This document shows positions 18,220 to 27,717 of a stretch of DNA of 64,000 bases, piece by piece. Each line of letters begins with the position of its first letter. The stretch's first letter is position 1. Source of the DNA: an uncultured Bacteroidota bacterium (GTDB taxonomy: Bacteria > Bacteroidota > Bacteroidia > Chitinophagales > Saprospiraceae); the NCBI GenBank assembly GCA_937870795.1, contig CALMWS010000387.1, forward strand, positions 1 through 64,000, written 5' to 3'. Both the position numbers and the translations under genes were made by a program. The notes beneath the pieces were generated by a model. It was not told where the DNA came from. It searched no databases and was given only the letters and a program-made list of their open reading frames with translations.

Positions 18220-18609
18220 TCAGAAAATATACAAAAAGATATCACCATTTGGCTCATACCACCATATCATGGTATTAGTACCGATGCTTGCAGAGTTGAC
18301 AAATGATGTTCCGCATCCAGCTGGCGTTTCATCTCTCACATCATTGCCATTTGTACCATCTGACACTGCAAGTTTCCAACCTGAACTTTGGTGAAAAACC
18401 GGGGGATAAGAGTATGACATAGGCGGCAATGGAAAATTGACCCCGTAAAAATTGGGCATTGGCACGTTACAAGAGGGATCCAAGTATACAAAATCGGTAA
18501 GAACCATTGCTGTAGTTGTTGCATTTTTCACAATCAGATTTTGTGCTGATAGGTGATGCATGGCAAAAAAGATAAGCGTAGCACTGAACAAAAGAATTTT
18601 TTTAAACAT
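18220..18609 (-). CDS. small secreted protein of unknown function
   Basis: From the ATG at 18609 the product is 129 residues with a clear signal peptide (MFKKILLFSATLIFF to LSAQ). The mature part of about 105 residues has two cysteines (PSCN and AGCG) that could form a disulphide, several proline-tyrosine pairs and a C-terminal WWYEPNGDIFLYIF. I do not recognise a family. It stands alone: it has its own terminator and a candidate promoter far upstream, and both neighbours are unrelated in orientation or spacing. The slightly longer frame to 18630 adds seven residues without improving the signal peptide. Confidence 0.65.
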   Translation of the reverse strand: MFKKILLFSATLIFFAMHHLSAQNLIVKNATTTAMVLTDFVYLDPSCNVPMPNFYGVNFPLPPMSYSYPPVFHQSSGWKLAVSDGTNGNDVRDETPAGCGTSFVNSASIGTNTMIWWYEPNGDIFLYIF

Positions 18610-18756
18610 AGTAATTAATTTTTTTTGCATACTCTATTTAACCGATTTTCTGCATTTCTCGTAAAAGTGAAAAAAGACCATTTTGTAAATCCATCATTTA
18701 TCGCGAGTCACAATGGTTAAGTTCGAAAAAGATATCATTTTCTTCAACTTTCGAAA

Positions 18757-18788
18757 CAAAGTTAAGGCTAGAGTAAAGAATCGGTCAA
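18757..18788 (-). promoter_or_regulatory. candidate promoter for the small secreted protein gene
   Basis: On the minus strand TTG (18786-18788), a 21-base spacer and TAacTTTG (18757-18764) fit the Bacteroidota promoter pattern. It implies an unusually long leader of roughly 140 bases before the ATG at 18609. Confidence 0.45.
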
Positions 18789-18971
18789 TGGTAGAAAATA
18801 CGGAATTTTAAATAGGGAAAACCATGGTGGAATTCGGTTTCGTGCGGCATTTATTGGCGTTGTAAATTTTTATTTGGACGAAATAATTAGTTAAATGGGT
18901 GTGAATTTTAAGATTAGACGACGAATAAAACAGCTTGGTAGATAAAATTAAAGCAGTGGTAGTTTTTTTAG

Positions 18972-18979
18972 TAAGTTTG
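18972..18979 (+). promoter_or_regulatory. M16 peptidase operon -7 box
   Basis: TAagTTTG ends 21 bases before the ATG at 19001 and lies inside the longer TTG-started frame, supporting the ATG. No well-spaced -33 element was found. Confidence 0.45.
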
Positions 18980-19000
18980 CTTCCTATAAATTCTGGAAAA

Positions 19001-20326
19001 ATGCGTCTTAAATTAAATCTTTTATGGCTTTGTCTGATGCCAGTTTACCTCCAGGCTCAAATGAATAAAATTGAGTTTCAGGAGTTCACACTCGACAACG
19101 GCCTGCATGTTATTTTGCACAAAGACAACAGCACTCCGATAGTAGCTGTATCTGTGATGTATCATGTGGGTTCCAAAAATGAAAATCCCAATAGAACCGG
19201 TTTTGCCCATTTTTTTGAGCACCTTCTCTTTGAGGGTTCCGAAAATATTGGAGGAAGAGGCCAGTATGACAAATACGTTGAAAAGGCCGGAGGGACCCTC
19301 AATGCCAACACCACTTATGACAGGACTTATTATTTTGAAATACTTCCATCCAATCAGTTAGAGTTGGGATTGTGGTTGGAGTCAGAGAGGATGCTTCATG
19401 CAACCGTTGAGCAAAAAGGTGTAGAGACACAGCGTGAAGTAGTAAAAGAGGAAAGAAGGCAAAGAATCGACAACCAGCCATACGGCAGCATCCTGGAGCA
19501 GTCTTTGAAAAGGGCCTACACAGTACATCCTTACAGATGGCCTGTTATTGGCTCAATGGAACACTTAAACGCTGCGCAGGAGGCAGATTACAAACAATTT
19601 TATGCAGATTTTTACAGACCAGACAATGCTATTGTTTCATTGGCAGGAGATATCGACTATGCACAGGCTAAAGAACTTGTGACTAAGTACTTTGGATCCA
19701 TTCCTAAGGGCAAAAAACCAATCTATAGACCTAAAATCGTTGAACCAGCCTTGGCTGGTGAAATTCGCGACACGGTTTATGACAACATTCAATTGCCGGC
19801 AGTTATTCAGACCTACCGTATTCCTGCCCAAGGCACCCCCGATTATTATGCTGTGTCCATGCTTGGTCAATTATTGTCACAGGGGGAATCCTCCAGGCTG
19901 TACAGAGCTTTGGTGGATGAGCAGCAAAAAGCACTTTTTGTTGGTAATTTTCCACTTGGACTTGAAGACCCAGGAGTTTCAATTGCTTTTGGAATTTCTA
20001 AGATGGGTGTAGACATCATGGATTTGGAAAAAGCCATGGATGCTGAAGTAGAAAAGATTCAAACCGATTTAATTTCAGATGAAGAATTTCAAAAGCTGAG
20101 AAATCAGGTTGAAAATGACTTTATCAGTGGCAATTCAAGAATAGCGGGTATTGCCGAAAGTCTGGCAAACTATAAAATGTATTTTGGTGATACCAATCTG
20201 ATCAACACAGAGCTTGACAGGTATTTAAAAGTAACAAAGGAGGATATCAGGAGAGCTGCCAAAACTTATTTCAATAGAAACAACAGGGTGACACTTCACT
20301 ATTTGCCCAAAACCGTAAACCCATAA
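19001..20326 (+). CDS. secreted M16 family zinc metallopeptidase, active subunit
   Basis: The 441-residue protein has a signal peptide ending near YLQAQ (20) and the inverted zinc motif HxxEH at H70-F-F-E73-H74 (AHFFEHLLFEGS). The ERRQRIDNQPYG region further on is typical of the family. M16 peptidases form clam-shell chambers from two homologous halves; this gene encodes one half, and the next gene, 19 bases later, encodes a half without the zinc motif. The pair probably acts in the periplasm as a heterodimer. The TTG at 18935 is rejected because the -7 box falls between it and the ATG. Confidence 0.93.
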   Translation: MRLKLNLLWLCLMPVYLQAQMNKIEFQEFTLDNGLHVILHKDNSTPIVAVSVMYHVGSKNENPNRTGFAHFFEHLLFEGSENIGGRGQYDKYVEKAGGTLNANTTYDRTYYFEILPSNQLELGLWLESERMLHATVEQKGVETQREVVKEERRQRIDNQPYGSILEQSLKRAYTVHPYRWPVIGSMEHLNAAQEADYKQFYADFYRPDNAIVSLAGDIDYAQAKELVTKYFGSIPKGKKPIYRPKIVEPALAGEIRDTVYDNIQLPAVIQTYRIPAQGTPDYYAVSMLGQLLSQGESSRLYRALVDEQQKALFVGNFPLGLEDPGVSIAFGISKMGVDIMDLEKAMDAEVEKIQTDLISDEEFQKLRNQVENDFISGNSRIAGIAESLANYKMYFGDTNLINTELDRYLKVTKEDIRRAAKTYFNRNNRVTLHYLPKTVNP

Positions 20327-20345
20327 TCCATTAATTCAATACAGA

Positions 20346-22472
20346 ATGAGAATCATATATCTATTAGCCATTGTTTTGGTTTTTGCCCAATGTAGCAAAA
20401 AAACCATGGATAAATCGACTGGTCAGTCGGCAAAAAACACAGAAGCATTCAGGAGCAAAGCACCATCGCCTGCTGCAGCGCGCCCGATAAACCTGGGCAC
20501 TTACAATTCATTTGACCTGGCAAACGGTCTTAAAGTGATTGTGGTTGAAAATCACAAACTGCCAAAAGTATCTTATCAGATTTCATTGTCAAATGATCCC
20601 ATATTGGAAGGTGAACAAAGTGGCTATGTCCAGTTTGCAGGAGACCTTTTGACCAAGGGAACCAAAAACAGAACAAAGTCAAAGTTGGATGAAGAAGTTG
20701 ACTTTATAGGAGCCACTCTCAATTCATCCGCTTCCGGAATGTTTGGATCTTCACTTAAGAAACATTCATCCAGATTGTTGGATCTAATGACCGATGTTCT
20801 GTACAATCCAACATTTCCCGCAGATGAGTTTGAGAAAATGAAATCTCAATCGATATCAGCACTTGCGTCATCAAAAACAGATGCCAACAGCATTGCAGAA
20901 AATGTATCCTCGGTGGTTACCTATGGTAAAAAACATCCTTATGGTGAAGTTCAAACCGAAAAGACAGTCAATTCAATAACCCTCGACAAGTGTAAGGAAT
21001 ATTACAATACCTACTTTAAGCCCAACAACGCTTATTTGGTAATTGTAGGAGACATTACTTTGGCGGAAGCAAAAGCGCAGGCTGAAAAGCATTTTTCATC
21101 CTGGAAATCGGGTACAGTTCCTTCTTCCAAGTATGAAACACCGGCATTGCCGAAAGAACCCAAAGTGGTTTTTGCAAACAAAGATGGTGCGGTTCAATCG
21201 GTTATCAATGTTACCTACCCTGTAAATCTCAAGCCGGGTGATAATGATGAATTGGCTGCAAATGTGATGAATAACATACTGGGAGGTGGTATTTTTTCAG
21301 GAAGGTTGATGCAAAACTTACGTGAGAAAAAGGCTTATACCTATGGCGCAAGATCTAGCTTAAACTCAGATCGATTGGTTGGAAATTTCAAGGCTTTTGC
21401 AAGTGTTAGGAACGCTGTCACTGACTCATCTGTACAGGAGTTTATCTATGAAATGGACAGAATGGTAAAAGAGCCCGTTACTGAAAATGATATCCAGTTA
21501 GCAAAAAACAGCATGGCTGGTAGTTTTGCCAGATCTCTGGAATCTCCACAAACAATAGCAGGTTTTGCGCTGAATACATACAAGTACAATCTACCCAAAG
21601 ATTATTACAACACATACCTTTCCAGACTTGAAAAAATAACAATAGCCGATATTCAGCGTGTTGCCAATAAATTTGTGAGTCCCCAGAATGCATACATTGT
21701 GGTAGTAGGTAACAAAGATGAGGTAGCAGAAAAATTAATCCGTTTTGATGGTGATAAAAAGATCGACTATTACGATGCTTATGGAGAGGTATTGAATTAC
21801 GACAATTTGGTTATCCCCGCAGGATTGACGGGTGTGAATGTGGTGGAAGACTATATTACAGCTATTGGGGGGATGAGCAAATTGCAGGCAGTAAATGCTA
21901 TGGTTACTGAGGCCACCATGTCACTCATGGGGCAGGAAGCAAAATTGACCACCAAACACAAGTCACCTGACAAATTTTTGTTCTCCATGCAAATCAATGG
22001 CATGGCCATGCAAGAACAAAAGCTCAACGGTCAAAAAGCAGCATCCTCTCAGATGGGTCAAACCAAAGTTTTCATGGCAGGTGAACCCGAGTTTGAGGAT
22101 ATGAAAGATCAGGCTCAGATGTTTGATCAGATGCATTACCTGACTAAAGGATTCAAAATTGAATTAAAAGGGGTTGAAGAACTGGATGGTCAGAAATGTT
22201 ATAAGCTCTCTGTGACTGACGATAAAGGTGAGGTTACAACTCAATTTTACAATATTACTACAAGCTTACTTGCGCGCGTATCTTCTGTTGCAGGCGAAGG
22301 AGATAAGGCAAAGACGCTTAATACCGACTACAAAGATTACAGGGATGTAAATGGTATATTGATGCCCTTTGAAATCACGCTAACGGGACAGGCGCCCTTC
22401 CCTCTGGTGATGAAAGTGGGGAAATATGAATTTAATGTTACAATCAATGATACTGATTTTGAAATCAAATAA
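20346..22472 (+). CDS. M16-like lipoprotein lacking the zinc motif, with C-terminal extension
   Basis: The 708-residue product begins with a lipoprotein signal (lipobox VFAQC, C16). Two M16-type domains occupy roughly residues 45-470, but the HxxEH position reads GYVQFAGDLL, so this is a non-catalytic partner. Substrate-binding features such as GGGIFSGRLMQNLREKKAYTYG are kept. From about residue 480 to the end a further domain of about 230 residues follows, with beta-rich sequence such as MINGM-like and FKIELKGVEELDGQKCYKL stretches, possibly a lipoprotein-sorting-like fold (inference). It pairs with the active subunit upstream and ends just before a strong terminator. Confidence 0.88.
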   Translation: MRIIYLLAIVLVFAQCSKKTMDKSTGQSAKNTEAFRSKAPSPAAARPINLGTYNSFDLANGLKVIVVENHKLPKVSYQISLSNDPILEGEQSGYVQFAGDLLTKGTKNRTKSKLDEEVDFIGATLNSSASGMFGSSLKKHSSRLLDLMTDVLYNPTFPADEFEKMKSQSISALASSKTDANSIAENVSSVVTYGKKHPYGEVQTEKTVNSITLDKCKEYYNTYFKPNNAYLVIVGDITLAEAKAQAEKHFSSWKSGTVPSSKYETPALPKEPKVVFANKDGAVQSVINVTYPVNLKPGDNDELAANVMNNILGGGIFSGRLMQNLREKKAYTYGARSSLNSDRLVGNFKAFASVRNAVTDSSVQEFIYEMDRMVKEPVTENDIQLAKNSMAGSFARSLESPQTIAGFALNTYKYNLPKDYYNTYLSRLEKITIADIQRVANKFVSPQNAYIVVVGNKDEVAEKLIRFDGDKKIDYYDAYGEVLNYDNLVIPAGLTGVNVVEDYITAIGGMSKLQAVNAMVTEATMSLMGQEAKLTTKHKSPDKFLFSMQINGMAMQEQKLNGQKAASSQMGQTKVFMAGEPEFEDMKDQAQMFDQMHYLTKGFKIELKGVEELDGQKCYKLSVTDDKGEVTTQFYNITTSLLARVSSVAGEGDKAKTLNTDYKDYRDVNGILMPFEITLTGQAPFPLVMKVGKYEFNVTINDTDFEIK

Positions 22473-22480
22473 AAATTATA

Positions 22481-22507
22481 AAGCCCTGGAAACAGGGCTT
22501 TTTTTTT
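22481..22507 (+). terminator. strong intrinsic terminator between convergent genes
   Basis: The arms AAGCCCTG and CAGGGCTT pair perfectly around a GAAA loop (22481-22500), followed by seven T. It ends the M16 operon. The A-rich other side makes it usable from the opposite direction for purB, whose stop codon lies at its edge. Confidence 0.92.
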
Positions 22508-23837
22508 ACATTGAATAACCTGTGTAACTCAAAGGAGACAGCTGTCGCAGTTCAGCTTTGACATCATCGTTGACTGGAAGAGAATCAATAAATTCCAAAA
22601 ATCGTTCCATTGACAATCCCTGAGTGCCTCTTGTAAATTGTTTGAGAAGTTCATAAGGGTGGGGCACCCCCTCTCTTCTAAGTATGCTCTGGATGCCCTC
22701 TGCAATGACTGCAACATTTTGGGAGAGTTCGGCTTTGATTTTGGCTTCATCGGGGCTTAATTTGCCAAGTCCTTTGGATATTGAGTTGATGGCAATGAGG
22801 ATGTGGGCCAGGGGTACACCAACATTTCTCAAAACTGTTGAATCAGTTAAATCTCTCTGTAGCCTTGAAACTGGCAATTTTTCAGCCAGAAAGCCAAGGA
22901 TTGCATTGGCAAGGAGCAAATTGCCTTCTGCATTTTCAAAATCAATTGGGTTTACTTTGTGAGGCATGGCTGAAGACCCCACTTCATTGGCAACTGTTTT
23001 TTGTTTAATGTAATTCATGCTGATATATGTCCAAATATCTCTGCAAAAATCAACAAGGATAGTGTTGATGCGAATCCATTGATGAAAATAAGCGGCTTCT
23101 TGATCGTAGTGCGCAATTTGGGTGGTGGTTTGCAGTCTGGTAAGGCCTAAATTTTTAATAAACGCATCTGCAAAAGAAGGCCAGTTGACATTGGGAAAGG
23201 TAACTTTGTGTGCATTGAAATTTCCGGTAGCACCACCGAATTTGGCAACAAAAGTCAATTTCTCCAGCTGATCAACTTGCTGAAGAAGTCGTTCAACAAA
23301 AACATACATCTCTTTTTTAAAAGTAGTGGGGCTAGCAGGCTGGCCGTGTGTATGCGCCAACATTGGCAACTGAGGAAATCGATCGGCCAATTCGGCAATC
23401 GCGTTAATCATGCTTTTTAAAAGAGGTACCATTACATCTTTGGTAGCGTTTTTCATCATTAGCGGAAACGCAGTATTATTGATGTCCTGAGAGGTAAGAC
23501 CAAAGTGAATGTATTCAATGTAATCTTTCAGACCATGTGCTTCAAAAAGATCTCTTAGAAAATATTCAACAGCTTTTACATCGTGATTGGTTGTTTTTTC
23601 TATCTCTTTTATTTTTTGAGCCTGCGATTCATCCATTTCATCAATGGCTGAGTTCAATGAAGCAGGAATATGGTCAAGCCTTATAAGGTCACCTACTTGC
23701 GCGGAATGAAGATGAACAAAATATTCAAACTCGACTTTGACGCGATATCGGATTAATGCAAATTCTGAAAAATAGGAAGACAATACTTTTGTTTGATTTG
23801 CATATCTACCATCGATGGGACTTATGGCTTTGAGCAT
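22506..23837 (-). CDS. purB: adenylosuccinate lyase
   Basis: PurB removes fumarate from SAICAR and from adenylosuccinate in purine synthesis. The 443-residue protein starts ISPIDGRYANQT, contains HFGLTSQDINNTA, LAHTHGQPASPTT and the fumarase/aspartase-superfamily signature GSSAMPHKVNPIDFENAEGN. The flexible catalytic loop serine lies in that block. It starts 3 bases after ppk1 on the same strand, so the two are co-transcribed. Confidence 0.97.
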   Translation of the reverse strand: MLKAISPIDGRYANQTKVLSSYFSEFALIRYRVKVEFEYFVHLHSAQVGDLIRLDHIPASLNSAIDEMDESQAQKIKEIEKTTNHDVKAVEYFLRDLFEAHGLKDYIEYIHFGLTSQDINNTAFPLMMKNATKDVMVPLLKSMINAIAELADRFPQLPMLAHTHGQPASPTTFKKEMYVFVERLLQQVDQLEKLTFVAKFGGATGNFNAHKVTFPNVNWPSFADAFIKNLGLTRLQTTTQIAHYDQEAAYFHQWIRINTILVDFCRDIWTYISMNYIKQKTVANEVGSSAMPHKVNPIDFENAEGNLLLANAILGFLAEKLPVSRLQRDLTDSTVLRNVGVPLAHILIAINSISKGLGKLSPDEAKIKAELSQNVAVIAEGIQSILRREGVPHPYELLKQFTRGTQGLSMERFLEFIDSLPVNDDVKAELRQLSPLSYTGYSM

Positions 23838-23840
23838 TGG

Positions 23841-25958
23841 TTATTTATTTTTTTTGGGTGATACCTTCTTTGGTGTGGGTTTGCCTTCATTTTCTTCCTG
23901 CTGTTTGAATGATTCTGTTACCCGTTTAATATAATAATAGGTTTCAATTTGAGCTCTTACTGCCAAATCATAATCTGATGTTCTATAATTATTGACTTTG
24001 CCAAAGTCCAGTGACCTTGCTTTGACATTGTCCTGCAATTGGATTTGTAAGAGGGTTTTGAATACTTCCTTTATTCTGGCATCATAAATAGGGATCAAAG
24101 TTTCTACCCGGAAATGCAAATTTCTTTCCATCCAATCTGCAGAAGAAATAAAAAGTTCTTCATCTCCATTATTCAAAAAATAAAAAATTCTTGAATGCTC
24201 GAGAAACCTATCAACAATGGAAATTCCTTTGATACTGTCGCTTAAACCTGGTTTGCCTGTAAGTAAGGAGCAAACACTCCTGATGATGATAAAGACTTCA
24301 ACGCCGGCCTCGTTGGCCTTGTATAAGAGTTCAAGCATATCTTTTTGCTCCAGGTTGTTCATTTTGAGAATCATCCTGGCTGGCAGTCCTTTTTTTGCAT
24401 TTCCAATTTCCCGCTCAACGAGATAAACAAATTTATCTTTCAAATTGAACAGTCCCACCCCTAAATGTTGAAATTCCAATTCAGGGGGTTTCTTAGTCTC
24501 AAGGAAGGAGAAAACACGGGTTGCTTCGGAAGTAATTCGCGGATCGGCGGTAAAAATGCCTACATCTGAATAGAGTTTGGCTGTGTTTTCATGAAAATTA
24601 CCGGTACTGCAATAGGCATAAATTTTGGGTGTGCCTTTTTCCAATCTTCTTACAATGGCCATTTTGGAATGCACTTTATATCCTGGTAAAGAATAGTATA
24701 CATTTACACCATTGGAGGCAAGTGTTTCTCCCCACATTAAGTTGGTTTCTTCATCAAACCTTGCTTTTACTTCAATAAAGGTAGATACCTGTTTGCCATT
24801 TGATACTGCTCTTTTGAGAGCATCCATGATGCGGCTTACTTTGGCCACCCTGTATTGGATGATCTTGATATGGGTAACATTGGGGTCAATAGCAGCATCT
24901 TCAAAAAACTTGATTACAGCTTCATACTTATGATAAGGTACATGGATGAAAAAGTCATTTCTTGCTATTACATCAAAAATATTATCTGCCTGTTCAAGCA
25001 GTGGAATGGAAAGAGGTGGGAGCGGTGTATCTTTGAGGTGATTTAATTCGTAATGTGGAAATTTGAAGAAATCACTGTTGTTGTGATACCTGCCCTCTGG
25101 CAACAAATCATAGCTGGAAAGATCAAATACCGACATGAGAAAATCCAGCATATGCTTAGGCATCGAACGGTCATATACCAGTCTAGATGCCTGACCTATG
25201 TTCCTTTGATTGAGAGATTTCTTTATTTTGTCTAATAAATTGCCCGAGAATTCATCATCAATGTACAACTCTGCATCTCTTGTCAATTTTATGGAATAGG
25301 AATCAAGGATGTCATAGCCTGGAAAGATCTGAGATATGTTGTGCCTTACTATATCTCCAATCATGATTAGCTCATGTTTTTCTTTTGATTTATTGGGCAG
25401 TTCCAGAAATCTAGGTAGATGATCTGAGGGAACTTTAACAATAGCATAGTGGGTATCTTTTACTTCCTTGTCTTGCAAATGTAATGCAAGATACAAAGCG
25501 TTGTTATTAAGAAATGGTTTGACCTTATTGCCTACCAACAAAACAGGCTGGGCATAGGGCAACATAAAATCTTTGAAATATTTTTCAATAAACTCAATTT
25601 GGTCTTTATTGAGTTTTTCGCGCCTCAGTAAATAAATGTTATTCCTTTTTAGGTCAGGTATGATCTCACGCTCAAATACCCTGGAAAATTCCATTTGCTG
25701 ATCGTTAACGATTGCAAGAATTTCTTCCAGAATTTCCGATGGTTGATAGTCCAATTCTTTTTGGGCACTTTTACCAGCTCTAACAAGGCTTCTGTGACTA
25801 GCAACCCTAACTCGGAAATACTCGTCAAGGTTTGATGAGTAAATAGCAAGAAATTTAATTCGTTCGAACAAAGGCACATTTTTGTCCTTTGCTTCTTGTA
25901 AAACCCGATAGTTAAAGTCCAACCAGCTGATATCCCGGTGCTTATATCTTTCTTGCAT
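23841..25958 (-). CDS. ppk1: polyphosphate kinase 1
   Basis: PPK1 reversibly polymerises ATP gamma-phosphate into polyphosphate through a phosphohistidine. The 705-residue protein has the N-terminal DISWLDFNYRVLQEA and FLAIYSSNLDEYFRVRV blocks, the phosphorylated histidine in HSKMAIVRR (about residue 429), YCSTGNFHENTAKLYSD, and the second active-site His in HFRVETLIPI. The C-terminus is lysine-rich. It is the first gene of a two-gene unit with purB, 3 bases apart; linkage to nucleotide metabolism is sensible but not proof of shared regulation. Confidence 0.96.
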   Translation of the reverse strand: MQERYKHRDISWLDFNYRVLQEAKDKNVPLFERIKFLAIYSSNLDEYFRVRVASHRSLVRAGKSAQKELDYQPSEILEEILAIVNDQQMEFSRVFEREIIPDLKRNNIYLLRREKLNKDQIEFIEKYFKDFMLPYAQPVLLVGNKVKPFLNNNALYLALHLQDKEVKDTHYAIVKVPSDHLPRFLELPNKSKEKHELIMIGDIVRHNISQIFPGYDILDSYSIKLTRDAELYIDDEFSGNLLDKIKKSLNQRNIGQASRLVYDRSMPKHMLDFLMSVFDLSSYDLLPEGRYHNNSDFFKFPHYELNHLKDTPLPPLSIPLLEQADNIFDVIARNDFFIHVPYHKYEAVIKFFEDAAIDPNVTHIKIIQYRVAKVSRIMDALKRAVSNGKQVSTFIEVKARFDEETNLMWGETLASNGVNVYYSLPGYKVHSKMAIVRRLEKGTPKIYAYCSTGNFHENTAKLYSDVGIFTADPRITSEATRVFSFLETKKPPELEFQHLGVGLFNLKDKFVYLVEREIGNAKKGLPARMILKMNNLEQKDMLELLYKANEAGVEVFIIIRSVCSLLTGKPGLSDSIKGISIVDRFLEHSRIFYFLNNGDEELFISSADWMERNLHFRVETLIPIYDARIKEVFKTLLQIQLQDNVKARSLDFGKVNNYRTSDYDLAVRAQIETYYYIKRVTESFKQQEENEGKPTPKKVSPKKNK

Positions 25959-25978
25959 GTAAACTCTTCATTTCTGGG

Positions 25979-25986
25979 CAAAGTTA
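25979..25986 (-). promoter_or_regulatory. ppk1 -7 box
   Basis: On the minus strand TAacTTTG ends 20 bases before the ppk1 ATG. No -33 element with correct spacing was seen. Confidence 0.45.
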
Positions 25987-26050
25987 ATTCTTTCTATCAA
26001 GATAATTTGGTGGCAGTGCAGGCTATTGTTTAACACACCATTTATTTCCT

Positions 26051-26058
26051 TATTTTTG
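26051..26058 (+). promoter_or_regulatory. tpiA -7 box
   Basis: TAttTTTG ends 15 bases before the ATG at 26074. A TTG lies 23 bases upstream (26025-26027), slightly further than usual for the -33 element. Confidence 0.5.
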
Positions 26059-26073
26059 TGGAAAAATAAAATA

Positions 26074-26838
26074 ATGAGGCGTAAGATAGCGGCTGGAAAC
26101 TGGAAAATGCACAAAAACTATAGTGAAGCCATGGAACTTGCAGAAGCCATTTCTGAAGCAGAAATAGCTGACAATGTGCAAGTTATTTTGGGGGTACCCT
26201 TTGTTTATTTGAAAGATATCCATGAAATGGTACATAGCAGTGGAGCAGTTGCTGTAGCAGCCCAAAATTGCCATTCAGCAGATGCAGGTGCTTTTACAGG
26301 GGAGATTGCGCCTTCCATGCTTCGATCAATCGGTGTACGATACGTCATTTTGGGACACTCCGAAAGACGCCAATATTTTAATGAAAGTGAAGCCTGGATT
26401 CTGGAAAAAATGGAAACTGCCCTTAAAAACGGTATATCACCAATATATTGCTGTGGAGAACCACTTGAGGTTCGAAAAGCGGGCAACCATGAGCTGCTTG
26501 TAGCTCAACAATTGCAGGGATCGCTTTTGCAACTTTCTGTAGAGCAATTGCTACAGTGTATTGTTGCTTACGAACCTGTTTGGGCTATAGGTACTGGAGA
26601 AACAGCCAGCCCTGATCAAGCTCAGGAAATGCATCATTTTATTAGAAAGTGCATATCGGAAAAATATGGAGAGGAAATTGCCAGTCAAATAAGAATTCTG
26701 TATGGTGGATCGGTAAAAGCTTCAAATGCCAAAGAGTTATTTCAAATGGCAGATGTTGATGGTGGGCTTGTAGGAGGTGCTAGTCTTGTGGCTGATGAGT
26801 TTATCGCTATAATTTCTGCCTTGGGTGGGATCAGTTGA
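26074..26838 (+). CDS. tpiA: triosephosphate isomerase
   Basis: TpiA interconverts dihydroxyacetone phosphate and glyceraldehyde 3-phosphate. From the ATG at 26074 the protein is 254 residues, normal for the family, with catalytic Lys in AGNWKMHKN, His in LGHSERRQ, and Glu in AYEPVWAIGTGE, the mobile phosphate loop. YGGSVKASNAKE and GGLVGGASL complete the phosphate site. The longer frame from 26026 is rejected because the -7 box lies within it. The last 8 bases overlap the convergent small gene. Confidence 0.97.
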   Translation: MRRKIAAGNWKMHKNYSEAMELAEAISEAEIADNVQVILGVPFVYLKDIHEMVHSSGAVAVAAQNCHSADAGAFTGEIAPSMLRSIGVRYVILGHSERRQYFNESEAWILEKMETALKNGISPIYCCGEPLEVRKAGNHELLVAQQLQGSLLQLSVEQLLQCIVAYEPVWAIGTGETASPDQAQEMHHFIRKCISEKYGEEIASQIRILYGGSVKASNAKELFQMADVDGGLVGGASLVADEFIAIISALGGIS

Positions 26839-27130
26839 GTGAAAAATTGAGTTTTATAGGAGCCCATTCCACAAACATCAATTCAGTGTAATGATAATCC
26901 ATATATCGAATCAAGGGTAGTTTTTCAATGTGATGGACCAATTCACTTTCGCTGTCGCTCTTAGCCATAATCCAAACTTTAGTTCTGTCTTGAGCTACCG
27001 TGTAACTTAAAAAAATATCTTTATAAATAAGCTCATGGACCATCTTTCTGTGATCGGGCAGTAAGTTTATAAATTCGTCATACGGAATATCGTTGACTGT
27101 CAATTCTACCATAAATAACCTTGCTGCCAT
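26831..27130 (-). CDS. small conserved hypothetical protein, possible ferredoxin-like fold
   Basis: The 99-residue product starts MAARLFMVELTVNDIPYDEF and has alternating hydrophobic strands and charged helices (YRV-like KVWIMAKSDSESELVHHIEKLP), reminiscent of small dimeric alpha/beta-barrel or muconolactone-isomerase-like proteins. That resemblance is weak and no catalytic motif is seen. It lies 2 bases after the lipoprotein gene on the same strand and overlaps the end of tpiA by 8 bases. Confidence 0.6.
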   Translation of the reverse strand: MAARLFMVELTVNDIPYDEFINLLPDHRKMVHELIYKDIFLSYTVAQDRTKVWIMAKSDSESELVHHIEKLPLIRYMDYHYTELMFVEWAPIKLNFSLN

Positions 27131-27132
27131 CT

Positions 27133-27657
27133 TTATTTCTTAAAAATTAAATAGGAGAAGTCAAGATCCAATTTCATGGAGAGGGAAGAAAAAGTCCTGA
27201 ATTTAATCCTTACTTCAATATCCATCTTATTGTCTACAATAAACTCACTGAAGTCAGCCAGCCCATTAAATAGTTTAATTTCGGAGATGGTTCTGAATGG
27301 GATTTGTTCTTGATAGAACATCTCTTTTCTATATTCTTTATCGCTAGGTGAGACCGCAAAAACTGAGATTTTTTCTATATCTGAAAAATCCACTCCACCT
27401 ATTTTGCTATATAATCTTGCGCTACCACCTACAATTTCATCGATATTTGAAGTGTCAAGTTGATTGAGATCCAATGTTTCGTCTACAAACATATAGACAT
27501 CGTCTATTTGAAAGTAGTGAGACTCAATATTATTCAAACCAGCTGGTACTTCAAAATTCAAATTGAGTTTCCTTTCTATGTATTCTCTGTCATCTCCTCC
27601 ACAACCGCCAAGATGCAGGATTGTTAGTAAGAAAAAGATGGAATAAATTGATTTCAA
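27133..27657 (-). CDS. hypothetical lipoprotein
   Basis: The 174-residue product has a lipoprotein signal with lipobox LGGC (about C19) followed by GGDDREY. The rest is beta-rich without a domain I recognise. The start appears to be TTG. It is the third gene of a run of small envelope-associated genes on this strand (lipoprotein, GlsB-like, this one, small hypothetical); function is unknown. Confidence 0.65.
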   Translation of the reverse strand: MKSIYSIFFLLTILHLGGCGGDDREYIERKLNLNFEVPAGLNNIESHYFQIDDVYMFVDETLDLNQLDTSNIDEIVGGSARLYSKIGGVDFSDIEKISVFAVSPSDKEYRKEMFYQEQIPFRTISEIKLFNGLADFSEFIVDNKMDIEVRIKFRTFSSLSMKLDLDFSYLIFKK

Positions 27658-27717
27658 AAAAGTAAGTTATAATTAACAAAACGAAATATCTTTCATTTTG
27701 ATTACGGAAAGAAGCGA

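Larger units (their letters stand above)
18610..19000. other. divergent intergenic region with candidate promoters
   Basis: About 390 bases without a convincing ORF. It contains a -7 box for each flanking gene and short inverted repeats near 18722-18763 (TTCGAAA with TTTCGAA, and AACTTT with AAAGTT). These overlap the presumed transcription start of the minus-strand gene. No known riboswitch or RNA gene is recognised. Confidence 0.5.
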
